The position numbers and the translations under genes are program-made. The notes beneath the pieces were generated by a model. That model saw only the letters and a list, made by a program, of their open reading frames with translations. It made no database searches and had not been told where the DNA came from. Positions 39,324-51,869 of a DNA stretch of 64,000 bases are shown here, one piece after another (the stretch's first letter is position 1; each line of letters starts with the position of its first letter). Source of the DNA: Roseiarcus sp963709185 (lineage in GTDB: Bacteria > Pseudomonadota > Alphaproteobacteria > Rhizobiales > Beijerinckiaceae); the NCBI GenBank assembly GCA_963709185.1, contig CAVPVQ010000015.1:664665-728664 (forward strand), given 5' to 3'.

Positions 39324-40258
39324 GCCGCCCCTCGCCGCGCGCCCTCGCCGGCCAGATGCTGGCCTATGTCGACGACTGCCTGCCGCGCGAAGATCGCCAG
39401 GCGCTCGAAAGCGCGATGACCGAAAGCCCCGAGATCCGGCGCCAGATCGAGGAATGGCGTGGGCAGAACCAGGCGATCCGGGCCGCTTTCGCCGAGCCCG
39501 CCGTGTGGGGCGCTCCGCCCGCCGCGGGCAGGTTCGCCGCGGCGGCCTTCGTCCCGGCCAGGGCGGCGCGCGCGGCGGAGACCAAACGCCAAGGGGACGA
39601 TCCGGACCGTCGGCGGCCGGCGAGCGCGCCGGCGCGCGAGCGCCTTGGCGGCGGCGCGGCGACGCTACGCCCAGCGACCGGCCCGGCGATCCCCGCGAGA
39701 GGGCGTGGGCCGACCGTCGCGCGGCGCGTCTTCCGCGCGCTCGCCGGCGCCTTCGCGCTATGGTGCGCCAGCGCCGCGTTGTCGCCGCGCGACCCGTCGA
39801 TCGATTTCGTCGCCGCGGGCGCCGCCGCCTACCGAACGTTCGCCGGCAACGCCACGCGGCCGGTCGAGACGACGACGAAGGACCGCGCCGCTTTGGAGCG
39901 ATGGTTCGCGGCCCAGGGCGAGCGCGCCGCCCCGGTCCCCGACCTCACCGCCGCCGGATTGGCGCTGCTCGGCGGCCGAATCATCCCCGGTGCGTTTTCG
40001 CCGGCGCAATTCATGCTTTACGAGAACGCGCGGCGCGAACGCGTTGGGGTGGCGATCGAACCGCTGGATTCACCGCCTGCGTCAGCCATCGTATTCGGCG
40101 AGAGCGGCGGAGTCGCCAGCGCCGCGTGGACCGGCGCCGGACACGGTTTTGTCGTGCTTGGCGCCGCTTCCGGCGCGCCGATCGCCCGATTGGCGCGACT
40201 GGTTCGCGACGGCGAGCCGCCGAACCAGCAAACCGCAAGACAGGCGCGAGAGAATTAG
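39320..40258 (+). CDS. Transmembrane anti-sigma factor
   Basis: A 312-residue protein with an N-terminal anti-sigma-like domain (LAGQMLAYVDDCLPREDRQALESAM, with the typical EIRRQIEEWR helix), a basic proline/alanine-rich linker, one membrane helix (about FRALAGAFALWCASAAL, residue 140) and a periplasmic domain ending with GHGFVVLGAAS. No zinc-binding HxxxCxxC motif was seen. It starts with GTG overlapping the sigma factor stop, so the two are made together. The inducing signal is unknown. Confidence 0.8.
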   Translation: MSRPSPRALAGQMLAYVDDCLPREDRQALESAMTESPEIRRQIEEWRGQNQAIRAAFAEPAVWGAPPAAGRFAAAAFVPARAARAAETKRQGDDPDRRRPASAPARERLGGGAATLRPATGPAIPARGRGPTVARRVFRALAGAFALWCASAALSPRDPSIDFVAAGAAAYRTFAGNATRPVETTTKDRAALERWFAAQGERAAPVPDLTAAGLALLGGRIIPGAFSPAQFMLYENARRERVGVAIEPLDSPPASAIVFGESGGVASAAWTGAGHGFVVLGAASGAPIARLARLVRDGEPPNQQTARQAREN

Positions 40259-40323
40259 TTCGCCATCAAGTTCAATCCAATAAGCGAGTTTACTCCCCTC
40301 CTGCGCGAAGAGAACCCTTCCCG

Positions 40324-41952
<1,629 letters not shown>

Positions 41953-42087
41953 GGGAGCCGACCTCTAGCCCATCGCGGACGATTCGGCGAGCGGAGAATC
42001 GGGCGATCGACAAACGAGGCTGTGAACAGCGGCGCGGGCCGGTCGCGCGCATGCGCCCTGCTCGCCAACCGCCGCAGCGTCGATCGT

Positions 42088-43821
42088 TCAGCACCACATC
42101 CAGTTGCAGCCGAGGAAGCGATACCGGCGGATGCGAATGAAACGGGCGCCCGGCGCGCGGGGCTGCGCGGCCGTCCGCTGCGGCGGCGACACATCCGGAT
42201 TCTGGCTGTTCGGGTCGATCTGCGCCGCCTGCAGCCGAAGCGCGGCCGCCTTTCCCGGATCGGGTGTCCCGAGCAGGCCGCGCTCATACATGATGGCGAG
42301 GAATTTCAGCGAATAGCCGTCGCCGAGATCGGCGGCCTGCTGGAAATATTGCGCCGCCGCGTTGTAGTCGCGCGGCGCTCCCCGACCGTTGAAATACATG
42401 ACCCCGGCTTCGGCCAGACCGAAGGAATTGCCCGCCTCGATCGCCTTTTCGAACCAGTCGAGCGCCTTGGCCGGGTCCGCCTTGACGAACAAGCCGTTGG
42501 AATACATCACGCCGAGATCGTTCATGCCGCCGGGCGAGCTACCGCTCGCCGCCCGGTTGAGCAGGTCGAAGGCGCGCTGGGGGTCCTTGACGACGCCGCG
42601 ACCCGTCGCAAACAGCACGCCGAGCGTATCCTGCGCATCCGCGTAGCCGGCGTCGGCGGCCTTCGCGTAGTGGCGCGCCGCCGCCTGGTAGTTTTTGGTC
42701 ACGTCATAGGACAGCCCGAGCAGATATTGCAGGCGCGCCACGTTCGGGTTGGCGTCGACGGCGGCCTCGCAGGGAGGAATGGCGAGCGCGTAGTCGCGGG
42801 TCTTAGCCTCTTTCATCTGGGTGGGGCTGGCGAACGGCGGCGCGGGCGCCGCGCGGCGCTCGCACTCGGCGGCCGGCCCACTGGCGGCGGCCGTCGCCGG
42901 AGCGGCCTCCCGCGGCGCGGTCGGCGGCTGCGCCGCCGGCGCGGCCGGGGCGGGCGCCGGCTGGCTGGCGATCGGCGCGCCCGACGCAGGCGCGGCGGGC
43001 GCCGGATTTGAAGGCGGAGCCGCGCCGGGCGTGGCGGCCGCCGGCGGCGGACCGCCGAGATAGACGTCGCCGACCAGCGAGGAATTGTCCCATGGCCTCT
43101 GCCGATGCCCGGTCGCCTCCAGCACGTCGCCGCGAACCCTCGAAATCATCTGCCGGACCTCGAGGCCCGGCGTCGCCAGATGTTTCAGGAGCGCGGCGGT
43201 GAACGGCGAATTGCGGCCCGCGCCGTCGAGCGCGACATTGCCGGGTTGGGTCGAGTAGACGATCAGCGACCCCTCGCCCGTCGCTTCCATGACGCCCAAT
43301 CCGCGGGCCGGCGCCGAGCGGCCTCCGCGCGACAGTTTTTCGACAAATGGATTGTTGCGGCAGGCGTCGAGGATGATGATGTTGGCGCGCCCGCTTCCCT
43401 CCATCTCCTGCTGGACGTCGCTGAGATTGATGGTGTTGAAGCGCACATCGGCCGGGTTTTCGATTCTCGCGTCGACGGGAAGAAGATAGTTCTCGCCGTT
43501 CATTTGGAGACCATGGCCGGCGTAGAAGAACAGCGCGACGTCGGCGTTGCGCAGACGCTCCGAGAAGTCGCGCACCGCCCTGGCCATCGCCTCGCGCGTC
43601 GCGTCGCGCTGCTCGATCACCTCGAATCCGGCGCCGCGCAAGGCTTGCGCGACGTCGGCGGCGTCATTCGAGGGATTGTCGAGCGCGGGAACCGCCTGAT
43701 ACTGGCCATTGCCGATCACCAGCGCAAGGCGAACGCCGGCCAGCGCGCCGGACTGGAGACCGATCAGGGCGCCGATGGCGCAGAACAGCGGGATGGCGCA
43801 TCGGCGAAAGAAATCTCGCAT
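42088..43821 (-). CDS. Caspase-like (C14) protein with Sel1 repeats
   Basis: A 577-residue exported protein. Signal peptide: RRCAIPLFCAIGALIGLQSGALA. The caspase-like domain (about residues 29-255) has the catalytic histidine in LFFYAGHGLQMNGENYLLPV and the cysteine in IIILDACRNNPF. A proline/alanine-rich linker follows (about 258-335), then four to five Sel1-type repeats (YADAQDTLGVLFATGRGV, NDLGVMYSNGLFVKADP, AEAGVMYFNGRGAPRDY). The Sel1 part should bind partners; the protease's targets in bacteria are generally unknown. It may be periplasmic. Upstream 43822-44117 shows no gene. Confidence 0.9.
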   Translation of the reverse strand: MRDFFRRCAIPLFCAIGALIGLQSGALAGVRLALVIGNGQYQAVPALDNPSNDAADVAQALRGAGFEVIEQRDATREAMARAVRDFSERLRNADVALFFYAGHGLQMNGENYLLPVDARIENPADVRFNTINLSDVQQEMEGSGRANIIILDACRNNPFVEKLSRGGRSAPARGLGVMEATGEGSLIVYSTQPGNVALDGAGRNSPFTAALLKHLATPGLEVRQMISRVRGDVLEATGHRQRPWDNSSLVGDVYLGGPPPAAATPGAAPPSNPAPAAPASGAPIASQPAPAPAAPAAQPPTAPREAAPATAAASGPAAECERRAAPAPPFASPTQMKEAKTRDYALAIPPCEAAVDANPNVARLQYLLGLSYDVTKNYQAAARHYAKAADAGYADAQDTLGVLFATGRGVVKDPQRAFDLLNRAASGSSPGGMNDLGVMYSNGLFVKADPAKALDWFEKAIEAGNSFGLAEAGVMYFNGRGAPRDYNAAAQYFQQAADLGDGYSLKFLAIMYERGLLGTPDPGKAAALRLQAAQIDPNSQNPDVSPPQRTAAQPRAPGARFIRIRRYRFLGCNWMWC

Positions 43822-44117
43822 GACGGTCCCACGGTCTTGAAATGACGCCGGCGTCGCCCGGCGACCGGCCGTCGCATATTGAGACGCTGCGCAAGGGCGT
43901 CAAGCCGGGTGTGGTCGGCGTCCATCGCGCGCCGCAGGCGACGCGCAGTTCACCGGTCGGGCCGCAAGACGCGTGTGTTCTGCTTGTCAGAACGAAGAAC
44001 TGCCGCCGGACGCCGAAATTCGCCTATCGGTCGGCGAACGAGGCGCGACGAAGCGCCGAGAGAGAGGCGGCCGCGGCGCGTATTCCGATCCGACGGCGCC
44101 CGCCATTCGCCTCAGTG
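43822..44117. other. Region without a recognised gene
   Basis: 296 bases between the caspase gene start and the end of the 44118-44690 gene, both on the minus strand. It must contain the promoter of the caspase gene. A low-complexity CGCCGAGCAGCCCGCC region lies at its right end. No gene or RNA is seen. Confidence 0.4.
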
Positions 44118-44690
44118 TCATCGTCGCCCCGCGACGACGCCGAGCAGCCCGCCGAGCGCGTCGAGCGCGACGCGCAGCCGGTCGGTGACGATGGCGTCGG
44201 CACGCCAAGTCGTGGTCACTTCGGCGATGAATGCGCGGCAGTCGCGGACCCCGGCCCCTTCGATCACGATGCGCCGCAGGATCGGCCAAGCCGCCGGGCC
44301 GGCGAGGCGCTCGGCCTCGCGCAATTTGTCGCGCGCGTGCAACGCCATTTCGGTGAGCGGCAGGCCGGAGCGCGGGCCGAATCCGCCGCCGCCGATGCGC
44401 TCGGGCGCGACCGCGCGCAGCGCATCGAGGCTGGCGCGCTGATGCAGGCGGCGCAGCGCCTCGCCGATCAGCCAGCGCAGATCGTTGAGCCTCACGTCAT
44501 GGGGAGCCAGCGCGCGATGGACGCGCATGACGTCGAACGGATCGCCGATCCGGCGCAGGCGATCGGCGCCGCGCTCCGTCGATTGGCCGCGTTCGGCGGC
44601 GCGGGCGAGGCGCTCCGGCGTGGCGTCAAGCCGTTCGTCCGGCTCGGCGGCGGGCGGCCGGCGGCGGGGGGCGGGCTTCGATCTCTTCAT
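44118..44690 (-). CDS. Hypothetical protein, second gene of a possible SOS-type operon
   Basis: A 190-residue basic protein I do not recognise. The ATG at 44690 has GGAG about 9 bases upstream and overlaps the stop of the preceding 74-codon gene (ATGA). The N-terminus is arginine/proline-rich (MKRSKPAPRRRPPAAEPDER). The rest looks helical, with ATPERLARAAERGQSTERGA and DLRWLIGEALRRLHQRASLD, and the tail RLRVALDALGGLLGVVAGRR resembles ends of phage-type replication regulators, but this is only an impression. Confidence 0.65.
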   Translation of the reverse strand: MKRSKPAPRRRPPAAEPDERLDATPERLARAAERGQSTERGADRLRRIGDPFDVMRVHRALAPHDVRLNDLRWLIGEALRRLHQRASLDALRAVAPERIGGGGFGPRSGLPLTEMALHARDKLREAERLAGPAAWPILRRIVIEGAGVRDCRAFIAEVTTTWRADAIVTDRLRVALDALGGLLGVVAGRR

Positions 44691-44911
44691 TTCACCAGCT
44701 CCGCGCAAAGCTGGGCCGGCGAGGCGCAGGACGAGCTGACCGGCTCCGGCGCGATGCGGGCCGGAACCGAACGTTGCGGCACGGCGACGTCGGGCGGCGG
44801 CGCGCCGTGGACGCGGCGCAGATCGCGCAGATGCGCCTTGCAGGCGCTCACGCTTTCGCCGCGCTCGGTCTGGGTTCTGGGCGCGCGTCGGCGCCCGCGG
44901 GCGTTGCCCAT
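44687..44911 (-). CDS. Small hypothetical protein, divergent from the S24 repressor
   Basis: A 74-residue protein starting MGNARGRRRAPRTQTERGES with a strong AGGAG 7 bases upstream of the ATG at 44911. The basic N-terminus suggests nucleic-acid binding; no family is recognised. It overlaps the next gene by four bases, so both are translated from one message. A GTTC-N7-GTTC box lies 52 bases upstream, in the gap shared with the S24-family regulator. Confidence 0.65.
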   Translation of the reverse strand: MGNARGRRRAPRTQTERGESVSACKAHLRDLRRVHGAPPPDVAVPQRSVPARIAPEPVSSSCASPAQLCAELVK

Positions 44912-44962
44912 CGCTGACTCCTGGCTGATTCGAGAAGGGTCGGACGGCGGTCGCCGCCGTTT

Positions 44963-44977
44963 GTTCCTGTTATGTTC
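44963..44977. promoter_or_regulatory. LexA-type (SOS) box in the S24 repressor divergent promoter
   Basis: GTTC at 44963-44966 and GTTC at 44974-44977 with exactly seven bases between (CTGTTAT). This matches the alphaproteobacterial LexA operator. The neighbourhood is AT-rich (44960-45060), fitting a divergent promoter. It may serve LexA or the adjacent S24 repressor, whose site is unknown. Confidence 0.65.
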
Positions 44978-45056
44978 TATAATTTCGAAGATTCTGTCAA
45001 GCAATATTTCTGAAATTCGTGATTGCGTTGGTTCGGAAAAGCCGAATAATGACAAA

Positions 45057-45644
45057 ATGACCGTCGACTGGATTCGCAAGGGCCTCGTGGAGACCGGCAA
45101 GACCCGCAGCGGTCTGGCCAAGGCGCTCGGGCGCTCGCCCTCGGCGGTGACCGATTTGCTGAACGGCTCGCGGCGGCTGCGGGCCGAGGAGATCGCGGTG
45201 GTCGCCGAATATCTCGGCGTCGAACCGCCGCGTCTGGTCGGCGGCGGGCGCGCGCCGCCGCGCGACGGGCGGGTGCCGCTGGTCGGCTATGTCGGCGCCG
45301 GCGCGGTCGCCCATTTCTACGCCGACGGACAGGGCCCGTTCGACGAAGTCTCCGCGCCCGACGCGGCGAGCGCCAGCACGGTGGCGGTGCAGATCCGCGG
45401 CCATTCGCTCGGCGCTTTGTTCGACAGTTGGCTGGTGTTCTACGACAATGTGCGCGATCCGCCCGGCGACGATCTGGTCGGACGGATGTGCGTTTGCGGA
45501 CTGGCCGATGGGCGGATCCTGATCAAGGCGCTGAAGCGCAGCCAGGTTTCCGGCCTGTGGAACCTGCTCTCCAACGTCGAGCCGCCGATTTACGACGTCG
45601 CGCTCGACTGGGCGGCGGTGGTGCGCGAAATGCGGCCGCGATAG
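45057..45644 (+). CDS. Helix-turn-helix regulator with S24 (LexA/CI-like) domain
   Basis: A 195-residue two-domain repressor. Residues 1-60 form an XRE-type helix-turn-helix (RSGLAKALGRSPSAVTDLLN). The C-terminal S24 domain has GYVGAGAVAHFYADGQGPFD, IRGHSLGALFDSWLVFYDN with the candidate serine, and GRILIKALKR with the candidate lysine of the Ser-Lys dyad. Several such proteins self-cleave after DNA damage, but the linker cleavage site (Ala-Gly) is only seen as VGAGAVA. Divergent from two small genes across a LexA-type box. It could be a prophage-derived or domesticated stress repressor. Confidence 0.85.
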   Translation: MTVDWIRKGLVETGKTRSGLAKALGRSPSAVTDLLNGSRRLRAEEIAVVAEYLGVEPPRLVGGGRAPPRDGRVPLVGYVGAGAVAHFYADGQGPFDEVSAPDAASASTVAVQIRGHSLGALFDSWLVFYDNVRDPPGDDLVGRMCVCGLADGRILIKALKRSQVSGLWNLLSNVEPPIYDVALDWAAVVREMRPR

Positions 45645-45662
45645 GCGCGTGATTTTGACACG

Positions 45663-46855
45663 ATGAGCGATCTTTCGCCGGCCCCGACGCTTCCCCTCGC
45701 CGTCGAAATCGCCGGGCGGCTGATCGCCTGCCGGTCGGTCACTCCGGCCGACGACGGCGCGCTGCCCTATCTGCGCGATCTGCTGGCGGGGGCGGGGTTC
45801 GCCGCCGAGATCGTCTCGTTCGCCGAGCCTGGCGCGCCGACCATCGACAATCTCTACGCGCGCATCGGAACCGAGCCGCCGCATATCGTATTTGCCGGCC
45901 ATACCGACGTCGTGCCGCCCGGCGATCCCGCCAGATGGCGGTTCGATCCGTTTTCCGGCGCGATCGCCGAAGGCATGATCTGGGGCCGCGGCGCGTGCGA
46001 CATGAAGGGCGGCCTCGCGGCGGCGGCGGCCGCCGCGCTGCGCTTCGTGGCGCGCGGCCAGCCCGCCGGTTCGATCAGCTTCCTCGTCACCGGCGACGAG
46101 GAAGGCCCGGCGATCAACGGCACCGTGAAGTTGCTGGAATGGGCGCGCGCCCGCGGCGAGCGGTTCGACCACTGCATTCTCGGGGAGCCGACCAGCCGCG
46201 AAGCGCTCGGCGACACCATGAAGAACGGCCGGCGCGGCTCGCTGACCGGGCGCCTGACGTTGACCGGCGAACAGGGCCATGTCGCCTATCCCCATCTTGC
46301 GCGCAATCCGATCCGCGCCCTGGCGCCGGTTCTGACCGCCCTGCTCGCCCCGCCGCTCGACGCGGGAACCGCCGCGTTCGAGCCGTCCAACCTCGAAATC
46401 GTCACCGTCGATGTCGGCAACGAGGCGGCCAACGTCATTCCCGGCGCGTTGCGCCTGGTGTTCAACGTGCGGTTCAACAATTCATGGTCGCCCGAAACCC
46501 TGGGCGCCGAAATCGAACGACGCGTCGCCGACGCCGCGAGCGGCGGCGTGCGTTGCGACCTCACGTTCGATCCCACCAACGCGGTCGCGTTTCTGACGCC
46601 CGACGGCCCCTTCACCGCGCTGCTCGGCGCAGCGGTCTATGACATCGCCGGGCGGCGGCCCGTTCTGACGACCGGCGGCGGAACCTCGGACGCGCGCTTC
46701 ATCAGAACCGCTTGCCCGGTCGTCGAACTCGGCCTGGTCGGACAGACCATGCACGGCGTCGACGAGCGCGTCGCGATCGACGACATCGAGACGCTGGCGC
46801 GCATCTACGAGCGGGCGCTGGAGCTCTATTTCCCGGCCTTCGCGCGCGCGCATAA
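45663..46855 (+). CDS. dapE: Succinyl-diaminopimelate desuccinylase, frameshift in the last codons
   Basis: A zinc M20-type enzyme making LL-diaminopimelate for lysine and peptidoglycan. Metal ligands are in FAGHTDVVPPGD, GRGACDMKGG, TGDEEGPA and LGEPTS; the substrate-binding VNIPGALRLVFNVRFN-type block is VIPGALRLVFNVRFNNS. The open frame runs far past the family's end into sequence antisense to fliO. A stop (TAA 46853-46855) appears one frame over, right after YFPAFARA, where the product should end. One base seems missing in GCGCGCGCG near 46845. The gene is expected to be essential. Confidence 0.92.
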
Positions 46856-46879
46856 ACGAGATCTGGCAGCCGTTCGCGC

Positions 46880-47783
46880 TCAGGTCGCGCCCAACAGCGC
46901 GCGCCATTTCCGCCTCCAGCGAATCCACGTCCGCGAAGAGGTCGCTTTTGGCCGCGGGCGGAGGCGGGTTCGGCGCAGTCGCCTTCGCCGGCGCCGGGAC
47001 TGCGGGCGGCGCGACCGCTGGCGCGGGAGGCGCGGTCAGCGCGACCCGTGGCTTCGCGGGACCGACGGGCGGCGGAGCGGGCGCCCCCGCGGCGGACGGG
47101 GCGACGACGATCGGCGGCGGCAATTGCGAGGGCCGCGCCGGCGGCGGCTGGACGGGTCGCAACGGCGTCACCTGCGGGCGCGGCGGGGCGCGATTGTCGA
47201 CCGACTCGACCGCTGTCGGCGCCTTCGGCGCGACGGGCGGAGGCGCGGGTTGCGGCGGCGGCGTCTTGGGCTCGACGGCGGCGCGCGGGGGTTGCGCGAC
47301 GGCGACCGGTCCCGGTGGCGGCGCGGCGCGAGCCACGACGACAGGCGCGGCCGGCGCGACTGGAGTGACCTTCGCGGCCGCCGGCGCCTGCACAGGCGCC
47401 GCGGCCGGCTTGGGCGCGGGCGGCGGCGCGGAGGGCGCGGCGGCCTCCTTCTCGCGCGGCGGGGCCTGCGGCTGGGCTTGGGGCTGAACGCGAATGATCT
47501 GCGACTCGACGACCACGTCGGTGGGGCCGCCGATCATGACGAGATGCTCGACGTTGTCGCGGCGCACCAGCACAAGCTGGCGCTGCCCGTCGAGCGAGAA
47601 CGCGTCGACCAGGCCGAGCCGCGGCTGGCGCGCCCGGCCGCCGCCCGAAAAACGCAACCGATGGCCAAACAATGCGCGATAGGCGATAATCAACGCGGCG
47701 ATCGCGACCAGCGCGACAGCGGCGAGCGCCGCGAGCTGCAGCGGCGGACGGTCGCCGAGAGGAAGATTAGCTAACCATTGCAT
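46880..47783 (-). CDS. fliO: Flagellar biosynthesis protein FliO (frameshift near end)
   Basis: FliO helps assemble the flagellar export gate. The N-terminus has one membrane helix (LAALAAVALVAIAALIIAY, about 17-36) and then the conserved cytosolic patch RLGLVDAFSLDGQRQLVLVR with NVEHLVMIGGPTDVVVE. A long proline/alanine-rich linker follows, ending KSDLFADVDSLEAEMAR. A one-base surplus in GCGCGCGC near 46905 derails the frame; corrected, it ends LLGAT at 46880. No other flagellar genes are in the window. Confidence 0.85.
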
Positions 47784-48073
47784 ACGCTATCCCGATGATC
47801 CCTGGCGCCCGCCCCGCATCGTCCAAACCGGCGCGCCGACGCCGACGCACGAGGTCCATAGCAGATGGCGCGGCGGCGCGCGACTGCCCGACGCGCTGAG
47901 GGCGCGTCGTTGGGCCCCGACTTTCGACTCGTTCGATGAAAATCCCGCGCCTGTGATCGTCCGGACCGCGTTGCAAAGGCGTCCCCACCGCCGCATTGTT
48001 GCCGAATCGGCCTGTTCAGCAAGGTCGCCTCGTCAATACAGTGCGGAACGAATCGGCTTGAGAAAGTCTATCG

Positions 48074-50596
<2,523 letters not shown>

Positions 50597-50629
50597 GACG
50601 ATTGCGTCGAGGCGGCGAACGTCCCGCCG

Positions 50630-51706
50630 CTACTTTATCGTCTCGATCTGATCGTGACTCAACACCCAGATATGGGCGGGCAGTGCGATGAAATGGGCGT
50701 TGTCGAGATATTTCTCGTTGGTTTCGTCCGGCGCGATGGCCCACAGCAGAAACTTGCGGATCGCGGCGGCGGTCGCCGGGTTCGGCTGTCTGGTCGAAAC
50801 GATCGCATATTCGTAGTTGATCAGCGGATAGGCGTTGGCGCCGGGAGCGTTGACCAGGGTCAGGCGCTCATCGGTTGGCGTGCGCGGGCCGAGCGACGCC
50901 GCGGCGGCCGCGATCGACTCTGGCGTCGGCAGCAGGAACTCGCCGGAATAGCTCTTGAGCGCCGCCGTGCCGAGCCCGGCCTTGGCGACGTCGTCGTGGA
51001 AGCTGACGCCGACATAGCCGACCGAATACGGCGTCGCCGCCAGCTTCTCCACCATGCCGGGATTGCCGGTCGCCTCCAGTTCGCCGGGCGCCGAGGGCCA
51101 GGCGATCGTCGTGCCGAAGCCGAGGCTGTTCTCCCAGGATTCCGAGGAGAAGGTGAGGTACTGGGTGAAGATGAACGTATCGCCCGACCCCTCGGCGCGG
51201 CGGATCGGGATGATGTCGTTGTGCGGCAGCTTCGAACCAGGATTGAGCGCGACGATCGCCTTGTCGTCCCAGGAGCGGATTTTGCCGGTGTAGACGCCGG
51301 CCAGCGTGGGGCCGTCAAGCTTCAGATTCCCGGGGAAACCGGGAAGGTTGTAGTTAACGGTCTGCGCGGAAATCGCCATCGGCACGTTGATGATCTGCGG
51401 GCTTTGCTTGATCTGGGCGTCCGACATATAGGCGTCCGACGCGCCGATCTGCGCCGCCCCGGAAACCGCCTGCTCCATGCCGGCGCTCGAGCCGGTGGAG
51501 GCCGCGGTGACAGTGATGCCGGGGTGGGTCTTGGCGTATTCGCCCGCCCAGACGCTGAACAGCGGATAAAGCAGGGTCGAACCGGTCTCCGCGAGAGTCA
51601 TATCGTCGGCGCGCGCCGACGCCGCGGGGAACGCGAGCAGGCCAAAGACAAGCGTGGCGAGGCCGCTCGCGCGCACAGCGCGCAGCCGGTCGGGATGAGT
51701 GGTCAT
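50630..51706 (-). CDS. pstS: Phosphate-binding periplasmic protein PstS
   Basis: A 358-residue ABC-transporter substrate-binding protein. It has a signal peptide (SGLATLVFGLLAFPAASARA), then the PstS patterns LAETGSTLLYPLFSVWAGEY, TAASTGSSAGMEQAVSGAAQ and RRAEGSGDTFIFTQYLTF. AAGGAGA lies about 9 bases before the ATG at 51706. No pstC, pstA, pstB or phoU is adjacent; an MFS transporter that may also move phosphate follows upstream on the same strand. Convergent with cckA. Confidence 0.92.
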   Translation of the reverse strand: MTTHPDRLRAVRASGLATLVFGLLAFPAASARADDMTLAETGSTLLYPLFSVWAGEYAKTHPGITVTAASTGSSAGMEQAVSGAAQIGASDAYMSDAQIKQSPQIINVPMAISAQTVNYNLPGFPGNLKLDGPTLAGVYTGKIRSWDDKAIVALNPGSKLPHNDIIPIRRAEGSGDTFIFTQYLTFSSESWENSLGFGTTIAWPSAPGELEATGNPGMVEKLAATPYSVGYVGVSFHDDVAKAGLGTAALKSYSGEFLLPTPESIAAAAASLGPRTPTDERLTLVNAPGANAYPLINYEYAIVSTRQPNPATAAAIRKFLLWAIAPDETNEKYLDNAHFIALPAHIWVLSHDQIETIK

Positions 51707-51869
51707 GCGTCTGTCTCCTTCGTCGCGGCTGTTCGCGCCGCCGTCTCCGCGCGACCGGCGCCGGAGATTCCGGCGCTCGCCATTCGTTTGCCCATTTCAG
51801 GCGAGGCCGGCTTTCGCCGGGGGCGCAGGCAGGAGGGAAAACGATCGTAGGCCGCTCGGCTCTCGCCCA

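Noticed and set aside
46948..47487. Glycine/alanine-rich plus-strand frame
   Set aside because: Antisense of the proline/alanine linker of FliO.
46856..47774. Extension of DapE to about 700 residues
   Set aside because: The extra part is arginine-rich antisense of fliO; the family ends at about 395 residues, where a stop exists one frame over.
47784..48073. CtrA box between fliO and cckA
   Set aside because: No TTAA-N7-TTAA; the region is GC-rich without convincing half-sites.
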